A stretch of 64,000 nt of DNA from Streptomyces sp. YS415. Its GTDB lineage: Bacteria > Actinomycetota > Actinomycetes > Streptomycetales > Streptomycetaceae. A program made the position numbers and the translations under genes. The notes under the pieces were generated by a model. That model saw only the letters and a list, made by a program, of their open reading frames with translations. It ran no database searches and was not told where the DNA came from. How positions within the stretch are numbered: position 1 is the stretch's first letter; every line of letters begins with the position of its first letter. Positions 45,031 through 54,018 of this stretch are shown in pieces. Location of the stretch: positions 124,001-188,000 of the forward strand of contig NZ_JAMJFL010000014.1 in the NCBI RefSeq assembly GCF_023544665.1. Reading direction: 5' to 3'.

Positions 45031-46235
45031 CGGGCGTCCTCGGGCTTGGTCGTGTCGGCAGCGGGGGCGGAGGCGGGAGGCGCGGGCTGCGCGTAGGGGT
45101 TCGGGGCCGCGGCGGGCGCGGCCGGGGCGCCGTAGGGGCCCTGAGGCGGTCCGGAGGGCGCCGGGGGCCCTCCGGGCTGCCCCTGGGGCATCGCGAACGG
45201 CTGACCGCCCTGCTGGGGCGGCGGCGGGGCGTACCAGCCCGGCTGGCCCTGCCCCGGAACCGGCATCGGCGGCTGCGCACCCGGCGGCACCAGCTGCTGC
45301 AGTCCGGCCTTCTGGTCGATGGTGGAGCGGTAGTCGACGGCGCCCTGCGTCATCCGCATGTACGCCTCCTCCAGCGAGGCCTGGTGCGGCGACAGCTCCC
45401 ACAGCCGTACGTCCGACTCGTGCGCGATGTCGCTGATGCGCGGCAGCGGCAGCCCCGTCACGCGCAGCGCGCCGTCCTGCTCGGACAGCACGTGCCCGCC
45501 CGCCTCGGCCAGCGCCGAGGACAGCTTCTCGCGCAGCTGCGGCTCGGTGTCGGGGGTGCGCACCCGCGCGAAGCCGGCGGAGTTCGCCGCGATGAAGTCC
45601 TGCACGCTCATGTCGGCGAGCAGCTGGCCCCGCCCGATCACGATCAGGTGGTCCGCGGTCAGCGCCATCTCGCTCATCAGGTGCGAGGAGACGAAGACCG
45701 TGCGGCCCTCCGCGGCGAGCGACTTCATCAGGTTGCGCACCCAGAGGATGCCCTCGGGGTCGAGGCCGTTGACGGGCTCGTCGAACAGCAGCACCTGGGG
45801 GTCGCCGAGCAGCGCCGCGGCGATGCCGAGCCGCTGCCCCATGCCGAGCGAGAAGCCCTTGGAGCGCCTCCTCGCCACGTCCTGGAGGCCCACCACGCCG
45901 AGCACCTCGTCCACCCGGCGGGCCGGGATGCCGGAGAGCTGGGCCAGGCTCAGCAGATGGTTGCGGGCCGTGCGTCCGCCGTGCACGGCCTTGGCGTCGA
46001 GCAGCGCGCCGACCTGGCGCGGGGCGTTGGGCAGCTTGCGGTACGGGTAGCCGCCGATCGTCACCTGCCCCGAGCTGGGGTTGTCCAGGCCGAGGATCAT
46101 CCGCATCGTCGTCGACTTGCCGGAGCCGTTGGGGCCCAGGAAGCCGGTGACGGAACCGGGTCGTACCTGGAAGGAAAGGTTGTACACAGCGGTCTTGTCG
46201 CCGTAGCGCTTGGTCAGGCCGACTGCCTCGATCAT
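45027..46235 (-). CDS. ABC transporter ATP-binding protein with Pro/Gln-rich C-terminal tail
   Basis: The 402-residue ATPase has Walker A GPNGSGKST, signature FSLGMGQRLG, Walker B VLLFDEP and the H-loop SSH, as in ABC-2 drug or antibiotic exporters. After the usual about 310 residues it has an extra tail of some 90 residues made of Pro, Gln, Gly and Ala (PPPPQQGG and similar), which is absent from the paralogue at 47-48 kb. The tail may be a linker or protein-binding region. I use ATG 46235; a GTG three codons earlier is possible. Confidence 0.9.
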   Translation of the reverse strand: MIEAVGLTKRYGDKTAVYNLSFQVRPGSVTGFLGPNGSGKSTTMRMILGLDNPSSGQVTIGGYPYRKLPNAPRQVGALLDAKAVHGGRTARNHLLSLAQLSGIPARRVDEVLGVVGLQDVARRRSKGFSLGMGQRLGIAAALLGDPQVLLFDEPVNGLDPEGILWVRNLMKSLAAEGRTVFVSSHLMSEMALTADHLIVIGRGQLLADMSVQDFIAANSAGFARVRTPDTEPQLREKLSSALAEAGGHVLSEQDGALRVTGLPLPRISDIAHESDVRLWELSPHQASLEEAYMRMTQGAVDYRSTIDQKAGLQQLVPPGAQPPMPVPGQGQPGWYAPPPPQQGGQPFAMPQGQPGGPPAPSGPPQGPYGAPAAPAAAPNPYAQPAPPASAPAADTTKPEDAR

Positions 46236-46367
46236 GCTCCGCACCCATCGAAAGGTTCAGGACAGCAGGGCACACGCCCCCGTAAGGGTTAGGAGGATAT
46301 CCGGGCGCTGACGGTTCCCTTCAAGACCGGGCAAAAACAGTTGGCTCAGGGTGTCGGTCCTCAGGCC

Positions 46368-47138
46368 TCAGGCGTCTCTCTTCTTCAGCAGCAGGAATCC
46401 GCCCGCGAGCGCCGCGATCACCCACAGCACCATGATGCCGAGGCCGCCCCAGGGCCCGTACGGGGTGTCGTCGTCGACCGGGGTGACCACCTGCATGATC
46501 TTGCTGCCGGCCTGGTCCGGGAGGTAGCGGCCGATCTTCTTGGTGGCCGGCACGTTGCCGAGGATGTTGGAGACCAGGAAGAAGAACGGCATCAGGATGC
46601 CCAGCGACAGCATCGGCGAGCGCAGCATCGCGGCGACGCCCATCGAGAACATCGCGATCAGCGTCATGTAGAGACCGCCGCCGATGACCGCCCGCAGCAC
46701 CCCCTCGTCGCCGATGGACGCCTTGTGCTCGCCGAGCATCGCCTGGCCCAGGAAGAAGGTGACGAAGCTGGTGACCAGACCGACCAGCAGCGCCAGAGCC
46801 GTCGCCACCGCGATCTTGCTGAACAGGAAGGAGCCGCGCTGCGGCACCGCGGCCAGCGAGGTGCGGATCATGCCGGTGCTGTACTCGTTCGACACCACCA
46901 GCACCCCGAACACGATCATCGCGAGCTGGCCGAGGCTCATGCCCGCGAAGCTGATGAAGGTGGGGTCGAAGGAGAGCTGGTCCTCGCGGTCCATCTTGTC
47001 GAACTCGTTCTTCGACAGCAGCGAGATCAGCATGCCCAGCGCGATCGTCACCACCACGGCGAGGGACAGCGTCCACACCGTCGACGCCACCGACCGGATC
47101 TTGGTCCACTCGGAACGGATGACCTGACTCGTCGCCAT
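46368..47138 (-). CDS. ABC-2 transporter permease (second system)
   Basis: The 256-residue permease has six hydrophobic segments and the marks VIRSEWTKIRSVASTVWTL and NEYSTGMIRTSL, like its neighbour at 44-45 kb. ATG 47138 lies three bases after the ATPase stop, so the pair is one operon. Similarity of both modules suggests an old tandem duplication. Confidence 0.9.
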   Translation of the reverse strand: MATSQVIRSEWTKIRSVASTVWTLSLAVVVTIALGMLISLLSKNEFDKMDREDQLSFDPTFISFAGMSLGQLAMIVFGVLVVSNEYSTGMIRTSLAAVPQRGSFLFSKIAVATALALLVGLVTSFVTFFLGQAMLGEHKASIGDEGVLRAVIGGGLYMTLIAMFSMGVAAMLRSPMLSLGILMPFFFLVSNILGNVPATKKIGRYLPDQAGSKIMQVVTPVDDDTPYGPWGGLGIMVLWVIAALAGGFLLLKKRDA

Positions 47139-47141
47139 CGC

Positions 47142-48101
47142 TCAGCTCTCCTTCCGCCGGCCGTCGCCCCAGGCCTGCCGCGGCTCGGCGGGTGTGTCCG
47201 AATGCGCGTGGTACTCCACCGACTCCGCGGTCAACTGCATGAACGCCTCCTCCAGCGACGCCTGCTGAGGGCTCAGTTCGTGCAGCACGAGCTGGTGCTG
47301 CGCCGCCAGCTCACCGACCCGCTCCGACTGCCCGCCGTCCACCTCCAGCGCCCCGCTCCCGGTCTGCACGACCGTCATCCCGGCCCGCCGCAGCACATCG
47401 AGCAGCCGCTCGCGGTGCGGGGTGCGGACCCGGACGTAGGAGCGCGAGTTCTGCGCGATGAAGTCGGCCATGGAGGTGTCGGCGAGCAGCCGGCCCTGGC
47501 CGATGACCACGAGATGGTCGGCGGTGAGGGCCATCTCGCTCATCAGGTGCGAGGAGACGAACACCGTCCGGCCCTGCGCGGCCAGCGACTTCATCAGATT
47601 GCGGATCCAGTGGATGCCCTCGGGGTCCAGGCCGTTGACCGGCTCGTCGAACATCAGGATCCGCGGATCGCCCAGCAGCGCCCCCGCGATGCCGAGGCGC
47701 TGGCCCATGCCGAGCGAGAAGCCCTTGGCCTTCTTCCGTGCGACCGGCGTCAGACCGACGGTGTCCAGCACCTCGGTCACCCGCTTCTTCGGGATGCCGT
47801 TGCTCTGCGCGAGACAGAGCAGATGGTGGTAGGCGCTGCGGCCGCCGTGCATGGCCTTCGCGTCCAGCAGGGCGCCGATGTACGTCAGCGGGTCCTTGAG
47901 CTGGTCGTAGTGCTTGCCGTCGATCCGCACGTCCCCTGCGGTCGGCCGGTCCAGACCCAGCATCATGCGCATGGTGGTGGACTTGCCGGCGCCGTTGGGG
48001 CCGAGGAACCCGGTCACGATGCCGGGTCTGACGGTGAAGGTGAGATTGTTGACCGCCACCTTCTCGCCGTACCGCTTGGTCAGCCCCTCGAGCTCGATCA
48101 T
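47142..48101 (-). CDS. ABC transporter ATP-binding protein (second system)
   Basis: The 319-residue ATPase has GPNGAGKST, FSLGMGQRLG, ILMFDEP and SSH, and closely resembles the ATPase at 45-46 kb through the whole ABC domain and the following accessory region, but ends without the Pro/Gln tail. ATG 48101 is six bases after TAGCGT, so its mRNA is probably leaderless. It heads the exporter operon; the cargo is unknown. Confidence 0.92.
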   Translation of the reverse strand: MIELEGLTKRYGEKVAVNNLTFTVRPGIVTGFLGPNGAGKSTTMRMMLGLDRPTAGDVRIDGKHYDQLKDPLTYIGALLDAKAMHGGRSAYHHLLCLAQSNGIPKKRVTEVLDTVGLTPVARKKAKGFSLGMGQRLGIAGALLGDPRILMFDEPVNGLDPEGIHWIRNLMKSLAAQGRTVFVSSHLMSEMALTADHLVVIGQGRLLADTSMADFIAQNSRSYVRVRTPHRERLLDVLRRAGMTVVQTGSGALEVDGGQSERVGELAAQHQLVLHELSPQQASLEEAFMQLTAESVEYHAHSDTPAEPRQAWGDGRRKES

Positions 48102-48107
48102 GCGGCA

Positions 48108-48113
48108 ACGCTA
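48108..48113 (-). promoter_or_regulatory. -10 element TAGCGT of a leaderless promoter
   Basis: TAGCGT is separated by six bases from the ATG of the second ABC ATPase gene. It sits just downstream of the filP terminator. Confidence 0.55.
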
Positions 48114-48123
48114 AAACGGGACA

Positions 48124-48155
48124 AAGCCCTCTGCCACCTCAGTGGCAGAGGGCTT
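48124..48155 (-). terminator. 14-bp hairpin terminator after filP
   Basis: Bases 48124-48137 and 48142-48155 pair perfectly around CTCA, 32 bases past the filP stop. The minus-strand tail TTGTCCCGTTTTAG is T-rich. Confidence 0.85.
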
Positions 48156-48186
48156 CGCAGGTGTTCAGCGGCTGTACGCCGGAGCG

Positions 48187-49122
48187 TTACCGGGACTGCT
48201 GCGCGGGAACCCCGCGGGAGATCGGCTCGTCCTCGGCCGGCGTGCCCGCGGCGGCCACCGCGGCACCGGTGAGGGTCGCCAGCATCTCGCGCACGTTCGT
48301 CAGCTGGGCGTTGATCGAGTCGCGGCGGTTGGTGAGCGCCGCGAGCTCGCGCTCGGATTCCGAACGGATGCGGTCGGCCTTGGCGTTGGCGTCCGCCACG
48401 ATGTCCTCGGCCTGGCGCTGCGCGGTCTCCACGGTCTGCCGGGCGCGGCGCTCGGCGTCCGTCCGCAGCTTCTCGGCCTCCAGGCGGAGCTGCTCCGCGC
48501 GGTGCTCGATCTCCGCGAGGCGCTTCTCGGCCTTCTGCTGACGGGAGGCCAGGTCGCGCTCGGACTGCTCGCGGCGCTTGGCCAGGTTCGTCTCGAAGTC
48601 CGCCGCGGCCTGCGCCGCCTTGGCGCGGGTCTCCTCGAAGAGAGCGTCGGCCTCCTCACGCTTGGACTGCGCGTCCTTCTGCGCCTCGGAGCGCAGCTGG
48701 GAGGCGTCGCTCTTGGCCTTCTCGACGATCCGGACGCCCTCGTCCTCGGCCTTGGACTTGCGCTCCGCCGCGAACGATTCTGCGTCGTTGCGGACCTGCT
48801 GGGCCGCCGACTCGGCGAGCTCGCGGTGCTGCTCGGCGGCGCGACGGGCCTCCTCGCGCAGGTCCTTGGCCTCTTCCTCGGCGAGGCGGAGGATCTTCTC
48901 GACACGCGCGCCGAGACCGGCGTACGACGGCTCGGCGTCGGTTACCTGGGCCTGGGCGTTCTGCGTCTCGAGGTGGAGCTCCTCGATGCGCTTTTCCAGA
49001 GCGGTGATGCGGGCGAGAGCGCTGTCACGGTCGGAGACGAGCTTGGAGATCCGTTCGTCCACCTGAGCGCGGTCGTACCCACGCCGCACAAGCTCGAAGC
49101 CGTAGGGGGAAGTGTCGCTCAT
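48187..49122 (-). CDS. filP: FilP, filament-forming coiled-coil cytoskeletal protein
   Basis: FilP assembles into intermediate-filament-like networks behind the growing hyphal tip and gives the cell rigidity. The 311-residue protein begins with SPYGFELVRRGYDRAQVDERI, a short DivIVA-like head, and continues as a nearly uninterrupted coiled coil rich in Ala, Glu, Arg and Gln to about residue 280. The older label, cellulose-binding protein, is misleading. ATG 49122 has AGGAACC upstream. scy lies directly upstream on the same strand, matching SCO5396-SCO5397. Confidence 0.95.
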   Translation of the reverse strand: MSDTSPYGFELVRRGYDRAQVDERISKLVSDRDSALARITALEKRIEELHLETQNAQAQVTDAEPSYAGLGARVEKILRLAEEEAKDLREEARRAAEQHRELAESAAQQVRNDAESFAAERKSKAEDEGVRIVEKAKSDASQLRSEAQKDAQSKREEADALFEETRAKAAQAAADFETNLAKRREQSERDLASRQQKAEKRLAEIEHRAEQLRLEAEKLRTDAERRARQTVETAQRQAEDIVADANAKADRIRSESERELAALTNRRDSINAQLTNVREMLATLTGAAVAAAGTPAEDEPISRGVPAQQSR

Positions 49123-49305
49123 GGGGTTCCTGTCGAATGAGACCGGTGAGGTGATAGGGGGAATCCTAGGGGCCGAAGCGGTGTGTCATCGAGCGGATAC
49201 GTGTTTGATCTGGAGAATGACACCCCTTTTGAGTGGCTAACCGTCGGACCGCTTGCCAAAAACTCGGGCAAAGGCCCCAGAAAACACCGGAACCGGTTCG
49301 CCTGA

Positions 49306-52300
49306 CTAGCCCTCCGGCGCCTTGCCACCCGATCGAGGGGCGCCGACCGTCGCGCCCGCCTTGACACCGGCGTCCTTGCCGGCCGCCGGAGCCTCGAAGG
49401 ACTCCAACGCCTCCAGCACGTCCTGGACACGGGAGATCTCGGCGTTGATGTCCTCGCGCCGGCGCACGAGCACCTCCAGCTCGCGCTTGCCCTCCTCGAC
49501 CGTCCGCTTCGCCTCGCGGATCGCCTCGGCGCGCAGCTCCTCGGCCTCCTTGATCAGCGAGGACTTCTTCTGCTCGGCCTCCTTGAGCAGCCCCTCGGCC
49601 TTCTTCACCGCGGCGATACGGACCTTGCCCGCCTCGGAGTTGGCCTCCGAGACCAGCTCCTTCGCCTTCGCCTGGGCCTTCCCCAGCTGCTCCTCGGCGG
49701 CCTTGATGAGCGCGTCGCAGCGGTCGCCGGTCGACTTCATCGTCTCCGCGGCCTCGCGGCGGGCCCGCTCGTGCAGCTCCTCGATCTCGCTGGTGATGCG
49801 GTCGCGCAGCTCCTGCGCGCGCTCCCTTATCGCGGCGGCGTCCCGGCGGGCGCCGACGAGCAGCTCGTCCGCGTCCGTACGGGCCTTCTCCACCAGGGAG
49901 TTGCCCTCGACCGTCGCCTCCGCGACCAGCCGGTCGGCCTCCTTGCGGGCGGCGCCCACCATGGTGTCGGCCTGCGACTCGGCGTCCGCGGTGGTCTTCA
50001 GCGCCTGCTTCTGCGACTCGGCCAGCAGCTTGTCGGCCTCCGCCGCGGTCTCCGTGATGAGCGTGTCGACCTGCTCGGCGGCCTCCGAACGCCGCTTGTT
50101 GGCGTCCTTGCGTGCCTCGTCCAGGGTCCGCTCGGCCTCCTCGCGGGCGGCCGCGGTGACCCGCTCGGCCTCCGCCAGCGCCTCGGCCTTCAGCCGCTCC
50201 GACTCGCCGCGCACCCGCTCGGCGTGCTGTTGCGCGGAGCCCACCGTCTCGGCGGCCTCGGCACGCAGCCGCTCCGCGTCGCCGGTGGCCTCCGACAGCA
50301 GCTGCTCAGCCGTCGCCACCGACTCGGCACGGACCCGCTCGGCCTCGGCGACGGTCTCGGACCGCAGCCGCTCGGCCTCGGCGACCGTCTCGGTGCGCAG
50401 CCGATCGGTGTCGGTCAGGGTCTCGGTGGTGAGGCGCTCCGCCTCCGCGCGCGCCTCGGTGATGAGGGTGTCGGCCTGCGTCGCCGCATCCGACCGGATG
50501 CGGTTGGCGTCCTCCCGGGCGTCCGCCCGGGTCCGAGCGGCGGCCTGGTCGGCCTCGGCGATGGCGTCCGCCGCCTCCGTGCGCGCCCGCTGGGCGTGCT
50601 CGGACGCGTCCGTGCGCAGCCGCTCGGCCTCCGCGATGGCCTCCGAGACCGTGCGCTCGGCCAGCGCCTTGGCGGCCTCCGTCTCCTCCGTCGCCTCGCG
50701 CCGGATCCGGCCCGCGTCCTGCGAGGCCCGCTCCCGCTCGGCGTAGGCGTCGCCGCGGACCCGGTCCGCCTCTTCCTCGGCCTCGCGCCGGGTCCGGTCC
50801 GCCGCGTGCTCGGCCGCGCTGCGCAGCCCCTGGATCTCCTCCTGGGCCTGCTCCTGCAGCCCGGCGACCGAGTCCCGCACCTGCTGGGCGTGGAGCTCGG
50901 CGGCCGACACCATCTCGGTGGCCCGCCGGTCCGCCTCCTCGACCAGCCGTACCGCCTCGGTCTGCGCATCCTCCACGCGCTTGCGCGCCGAGGCCAGCAG
51001 CTCCTCGCTCTGCTCGCGGGCCCGCTCGCGCTCCTGGTCGGCCTCCTGCCGCGCGGAACCGAGGGTCTCCTCGGCCTCGCGGCGGCGCCGGGCGGCCTCC
51101 TCCTGGGCGGCGGCCAGCGTCTCCGACGCCTCGGCCGCGATCCGCTCGGCGGCGGCCTGCGCCTCCGCCCGCACCCGGTCGGCGCTGTCCTGGGCCTCCG
51201 ACTTCAGCCGCTCCGCCTCGGCAGCGGCCTCCGAGCGCAGGCGTACGGCGAGGGCCTCGCCCTCCGCGCGGGACGCGGACGCGTCCGAGGCGGCCTCGGT
51301 GCGCAGGCGTTCGGCCTCCGCCTCGGCCTGCTGCTGCAGCGTGCGGATCCGCTCGGCGGCCTCCGCGCGCAGCCGCTCGGTCTCCTCGGCGGCCTCGCGG
51401 CGGATCCGGGTGGCCTCCTCGCGGGCCTCGGTCAGCGCCTGCTCGGCGGCGGTCACCCGCTGCTCGGCCTCCGACTGGAGCCGGGTCAGCTCGGCGGCCG
51501 CCTCCGCCCGGCGGGCCTCCATGGCCCGCTCGGTCTCCTCGCGCAGCTCGCGCGCGGCGCGCTCGGCCTCGTCCCGGATGCCCTCGGCCTGCTCGACGAC
51601 CTCGGCGCGGTGCCGCTCGGCCTCCTGCCGGGTGCGCTCCAGCGTCTCCTCGGCCTGCCGGCGCAGCGTCGTGGCGCGCTCGATGGCCTCGGTGCGGACC
51701 TTCTCGCTGTCCGCCGTGGCGCTCTGGCGGAGCTCGTCGGCGTCCGCCTTGGCCTTGGCCAGCAGCTCCTCGGCGGTCCTGGCCGCCTCCTCGATCTGCT
51801 GGACGGCCTCCCGGCGGGCCTCCGCGCGGATCTTCTCGCCCTCGGCGACCGCGTCGGCGCGCAGCTGCTCGGCCTCCCCGCGCAGCCGGCGGGCCTCCTC
51901 CTGGAGCTCGACCGTCTTGGCGCGGTACTCCTTGGTGTCGTCCTTCGCCGCGCCCTTGAGCTGCTCGGCGATGTCGTGCGCCTCGGCCCGCAGCCGGTCC
52001 GCCTCGGCCTCCGCCTCCCGGCGGATCCGCTCGGCCTCCTCGGCGGCGGCCCTGGTGGTGCTGCGCGCGTCCTCCTGCGCCTTGTTGAGGACGTCCTCGG
52101 CGGTCTTGGCCGCCTTCGACAGCTGGGTCGCGCTCTCCTCGGCGGTGAGCGTACGGGCTTTCTCGGCGGCCTCCGCCAGGACCTTCTCGGCCTGGGCGCG
52201 GGCGTCGGCGACGAGCTGCTCGGCCTCCGCCTTGGTGGCCTCGGCCTCCTTGGTGGCCTCGCTGACCAGCCGGGCGACCTGCTCCTTGGCCGTACGGGTG

Positions 52301-53220
52301 CGCTGCTCGTTGGCCGACTCGGCGCTGCTGAGGGTCTTGCCCGCGGCCTCCTTGGCCTCGGTGAGGACCTTCTCCGCCTCGGCCTGCGCCTTGCGCAGCG
52401 CCTCCTCGGCCGCCGCCATGCGCTGCTCGGCGGCCCGGCTCAGCTCGGCGGCCTCGCGGCGGGCGGCGTCCGACTCGGTGACGGTGGAGCTGCGCAGCTG
52501 TTCGGCGTGGTCGGTGGCCTCCTGGGCCTGGGTGGAGGCGGCGTTCAGCAGCCGCTCGGCGTCGGTGCGGGCCCGCCGCAGCAGCTGCTCGGCCTCCGCG
52601 CGGGCGGCCTCCGCCTCGCTCTGCAGGCGCTGGCGGGCCTCCGCGGTGATCCGCTCGGCCTCCGCGCGGGCGGCGGCCATGGCCTGATCGGCCTCGGCGC
52701 GGGACTCGTCGAGGAGCCGGCGGGCCTGGGACTCACTGCGGGCGCGCAGCTGCTCGGCCCACGCCACGTTCTCGTTGACGTGCGACTCGACGGTCTGGCG
52801 GCGCTCGGCGAGCTCCTGGTCGAGCTGCTGGCGGCGGGTGACCGCCTCCTGGTGCAGCTCCGCCTGGAGCCGCGCGGCCTGCTCGGCGTGCTCCTGGAGG
52901 ATCCGCTGCGTCTGCGCGCGGGCCTGGCTCAGCTCGCGCTCGGCGTCCTGCCGGAGCTGGTCGGCCTGGATCTGCGCGTTCCGCAGGAGTTGCTCGGCCT
53001 GGTAGCCGATGTCACCGCCGCCGAAGTCGGGCCGGGACATGATGGTGCGCCGCGCCTCGTGCAACTTGGCGCGCAGCACCTCGACCTGGTAGCCGAGGTC
53101 CTCGGCGTGCTGGATCGCCTTTTCCCGCTCGGTCTTCAGCCGCTCCATCTCGGCCTCGAACCGAGAGAGGTGGTCGACGTCAGCCGCCGGCTCTCGCTCC
53201 TGGCGTTCGTAGCCCCGCAC
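49306..53220 (-). CDS. scy: Scy, giant coiled-coil polarisome organiser
   Basis: Scy gathers DivIVA and FilP at hyphal tips and sets tip number. The protein has about 1304 residues from GTG 53220, whose product begins RGYERQERE as in known Scy; a TTG ten codons earlier is possible. After a short head (HLSRFEAEMERLKTEREKA) nearly everything is coiled coil built of Ala/Glu/Arg repeats, with a long-period pattern described for Scy. No membrane segment is present. Extreme composition creates long open frames on the opposite strand, which are artefacts. Transcribed in the same direction as filP, with 183 bases between. Confidence 0.95.
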   Translation of the reverse strand: MRGYERQEREPAADVDHLSRFEAEMERLKTEREKAIQHAEDLGYQVEVLRAKLHEARRTIMSRPDFGGGDIGYQAEQLLRNAQIQADQLRQDAERELSQARAQTQRILQEHAEQAARLQAELHQEAVTRRQQLDQELAERRQTVESHVNENVAWAEQLRARSESQARRLLDESRAEADQAMAAARAEAERITAEARQRLQSEAEAARAEAEQLLRRARTDAERLLNAASTQAQEATDHAEQLRSSTVTESDAARREAAELSRAAEQRMAAAEEALRKAQAEAEKVLTEAKEAAGKTLSSAESANEQRTRTAKEQVARLVSEATKEAEATKAEAEQLVADARAQAEKVLAEAAEKARTLTAEESATQLSKAAKTAEDVLNKAQEDARSTTRAAAEEAERIRREAEAEADRLRAEAHDIAEQLKGAAKDDTKEYRAKTVELQEEARRLRGEAEQLRADAVAEGEKIRAEARREAVQQIEEAARTAEELLAKAKADADELRQSATADSEKVRTEAIERATTLRRQAEETLERTRQEAERHRAEVVEQAEGIRDEAERAARELREETERAMEARRAEAAAELTRLQSEAEQRVTAAEQALTEAREEATRIRREAAEETERLRAEAAERIRTLQQQAEAEAERLRTEAASDASASRAEGEALAVRLRSEAAAEAERLKSEAQDSADRVRAEAQAAAERIAAEASETLAAAQEEAARRRREAEETLGSARQEADQERERAREQSEELLASARKRVEDAQTEAVRLVEEADRRATEMVSAAELHAQQVRDSVAGLQEQAQEEIQGLRSAAEHAADRTRREAEEEADRVRGDAYAERERASQDAGRIRREATEETEAAKALAERTVSEAIAEAERLRTDASEHAQRARTEAADAIAEADQAAARTRADAREDANRIRSDAATQADTLITEARAEAERLTTETLTDTDRLRTETVAEAERLRSETVAEAERVRAESVATAEQLLSEATGDAERLRAEAAETVGSAQQHAERVRGESERLKAEALAEAERVTAAAREEAERTLDEARKDANKRRSEAAEQVDTLITETAAEADKLLAESQKQALKTTADAESQADTMVGAARKEADRLVAEATVEGNSLVEKARTDADELLVGARRDAAAIRERAQELRDRITSEIEELHERARREAAETMKSTGDRCDALIKAAEEQLGKAQAKAKELVSEANSEAGKVRIAAVKKAEGLLKEAEQKKSSLIKEAEELRAEAIREAKRTVEEGKRELEVLVRRREDINAEISRVQDVLEALESFEAPAAGKDAGVKAGATVGAPRSGGKAPEG

Positions 53221-53430
53221 TGCGCGGTCCCATCCGTCCCCTGGTCGCAAGTCACTCCATACGAGCTCCGTCCATCCGCCGAACGGGGCCCCCGGGGAAT
53301 GGTGTCAGATCACGACGGAGCATGGGCTGCTGCCCCGACGCTCGTCCCCCGAAACCCGGACCCCGGCCCGCGGTCGAACGCCCGAAGAGCGACGACCGAC
53401 CCCAACCCTACCGGCCCCTATGTACGAGGG

Positions 53431-53871
53431 TCAGTGCTCAGGTGACTCAACGGGCGCCGAAGTGACCAGTTCTGTGAGTACGCCATGGCAATCCTTGGGG
53501 TGCAGGAAGGTGATCCGCGACCCCATGGAGCCGCGCCGGGGCTCCTCGTACAGCACGCGTACGCCCTTGTCCTTGATGTCCGCGGCGTCCGCGTCGACGT
53601 CCGCCGTGCCGAAGGCGATGTGGTGCACGCCCTCGCCGTTCTTGGCGAGCCACTTCGCGACGGTGGAGTCATCACGGGTGGGTTCCAGCAGCTGGAGGTA
53701 CGAGGCGCCGCCGTCGGACGTATCGTTGATCTTGAGCATGGCTTCACGGACGCCCTGCTCCTCGTTGATCTCGGAGTGGAACACCTCGAAGCCGTAGGTG
53801 GCCCGGTAGAACTCGACGGTCGCGTCGAGGTCGAAACAGGCGATCCCGATGTGGTCGATTCGCGTCAGCAT
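53431..53871 (-). CDS. mce: methylmalonyl-CoA epimerase
   Basis: This small metal enzyme interconverts (R)- and (S)-methylmalonyl-CoA, linking propionyl-CoA carboxylase to the B12-dependent mutase. The 146-residue protein has the vicinal-oxygen-chelate fold: IDHIGIACFDLDATVEFY with the metal His, LQLLEP with a Glu ligand, VHHIAFGTADV with the second His, and FLHPKDCHGVLTELV with the terminal Glu. ATG 53871 is used. It is divergent from the thiolase gene, and meaB follows beyond that. Confidence 0.96.
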   Translation of the reverse strand: MLTRIDHIGIACFDLDATVEFYRATYGFEVFHSEINEEQGVREAMLKINDTSDGGASYLQLLEPTRDDSTVAKWLAKNGEGVHHIAFGTADVDADAADIKDKGVRVLYEEPRRGSMGSRITFLHPKDCHGVLTELVTSAPVESPEH

Positions 53872-54018
53872 GCTGTTAGTGCAGCGCTCCTGAGGTGGTT
53901 ACGCAACGTGCCAGCGATCACACCGACAGCCCGGTGACGGCACGGAGTGCCATCAGTACATTCGGAGTAAACCCTCGTTCACTCCTCGGCTGTGCAGGCT
54001 GGAAGGGGATCGCACGAC

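Noticed and set aside
49771..53445. Very long open frames (over 1200 codons) on the strand opposite scy
   Set aside because: They follow from the extreme Ala/Glu/Arg composition and GC-biased third positions of scy. The translations are low-complexity and match no family.
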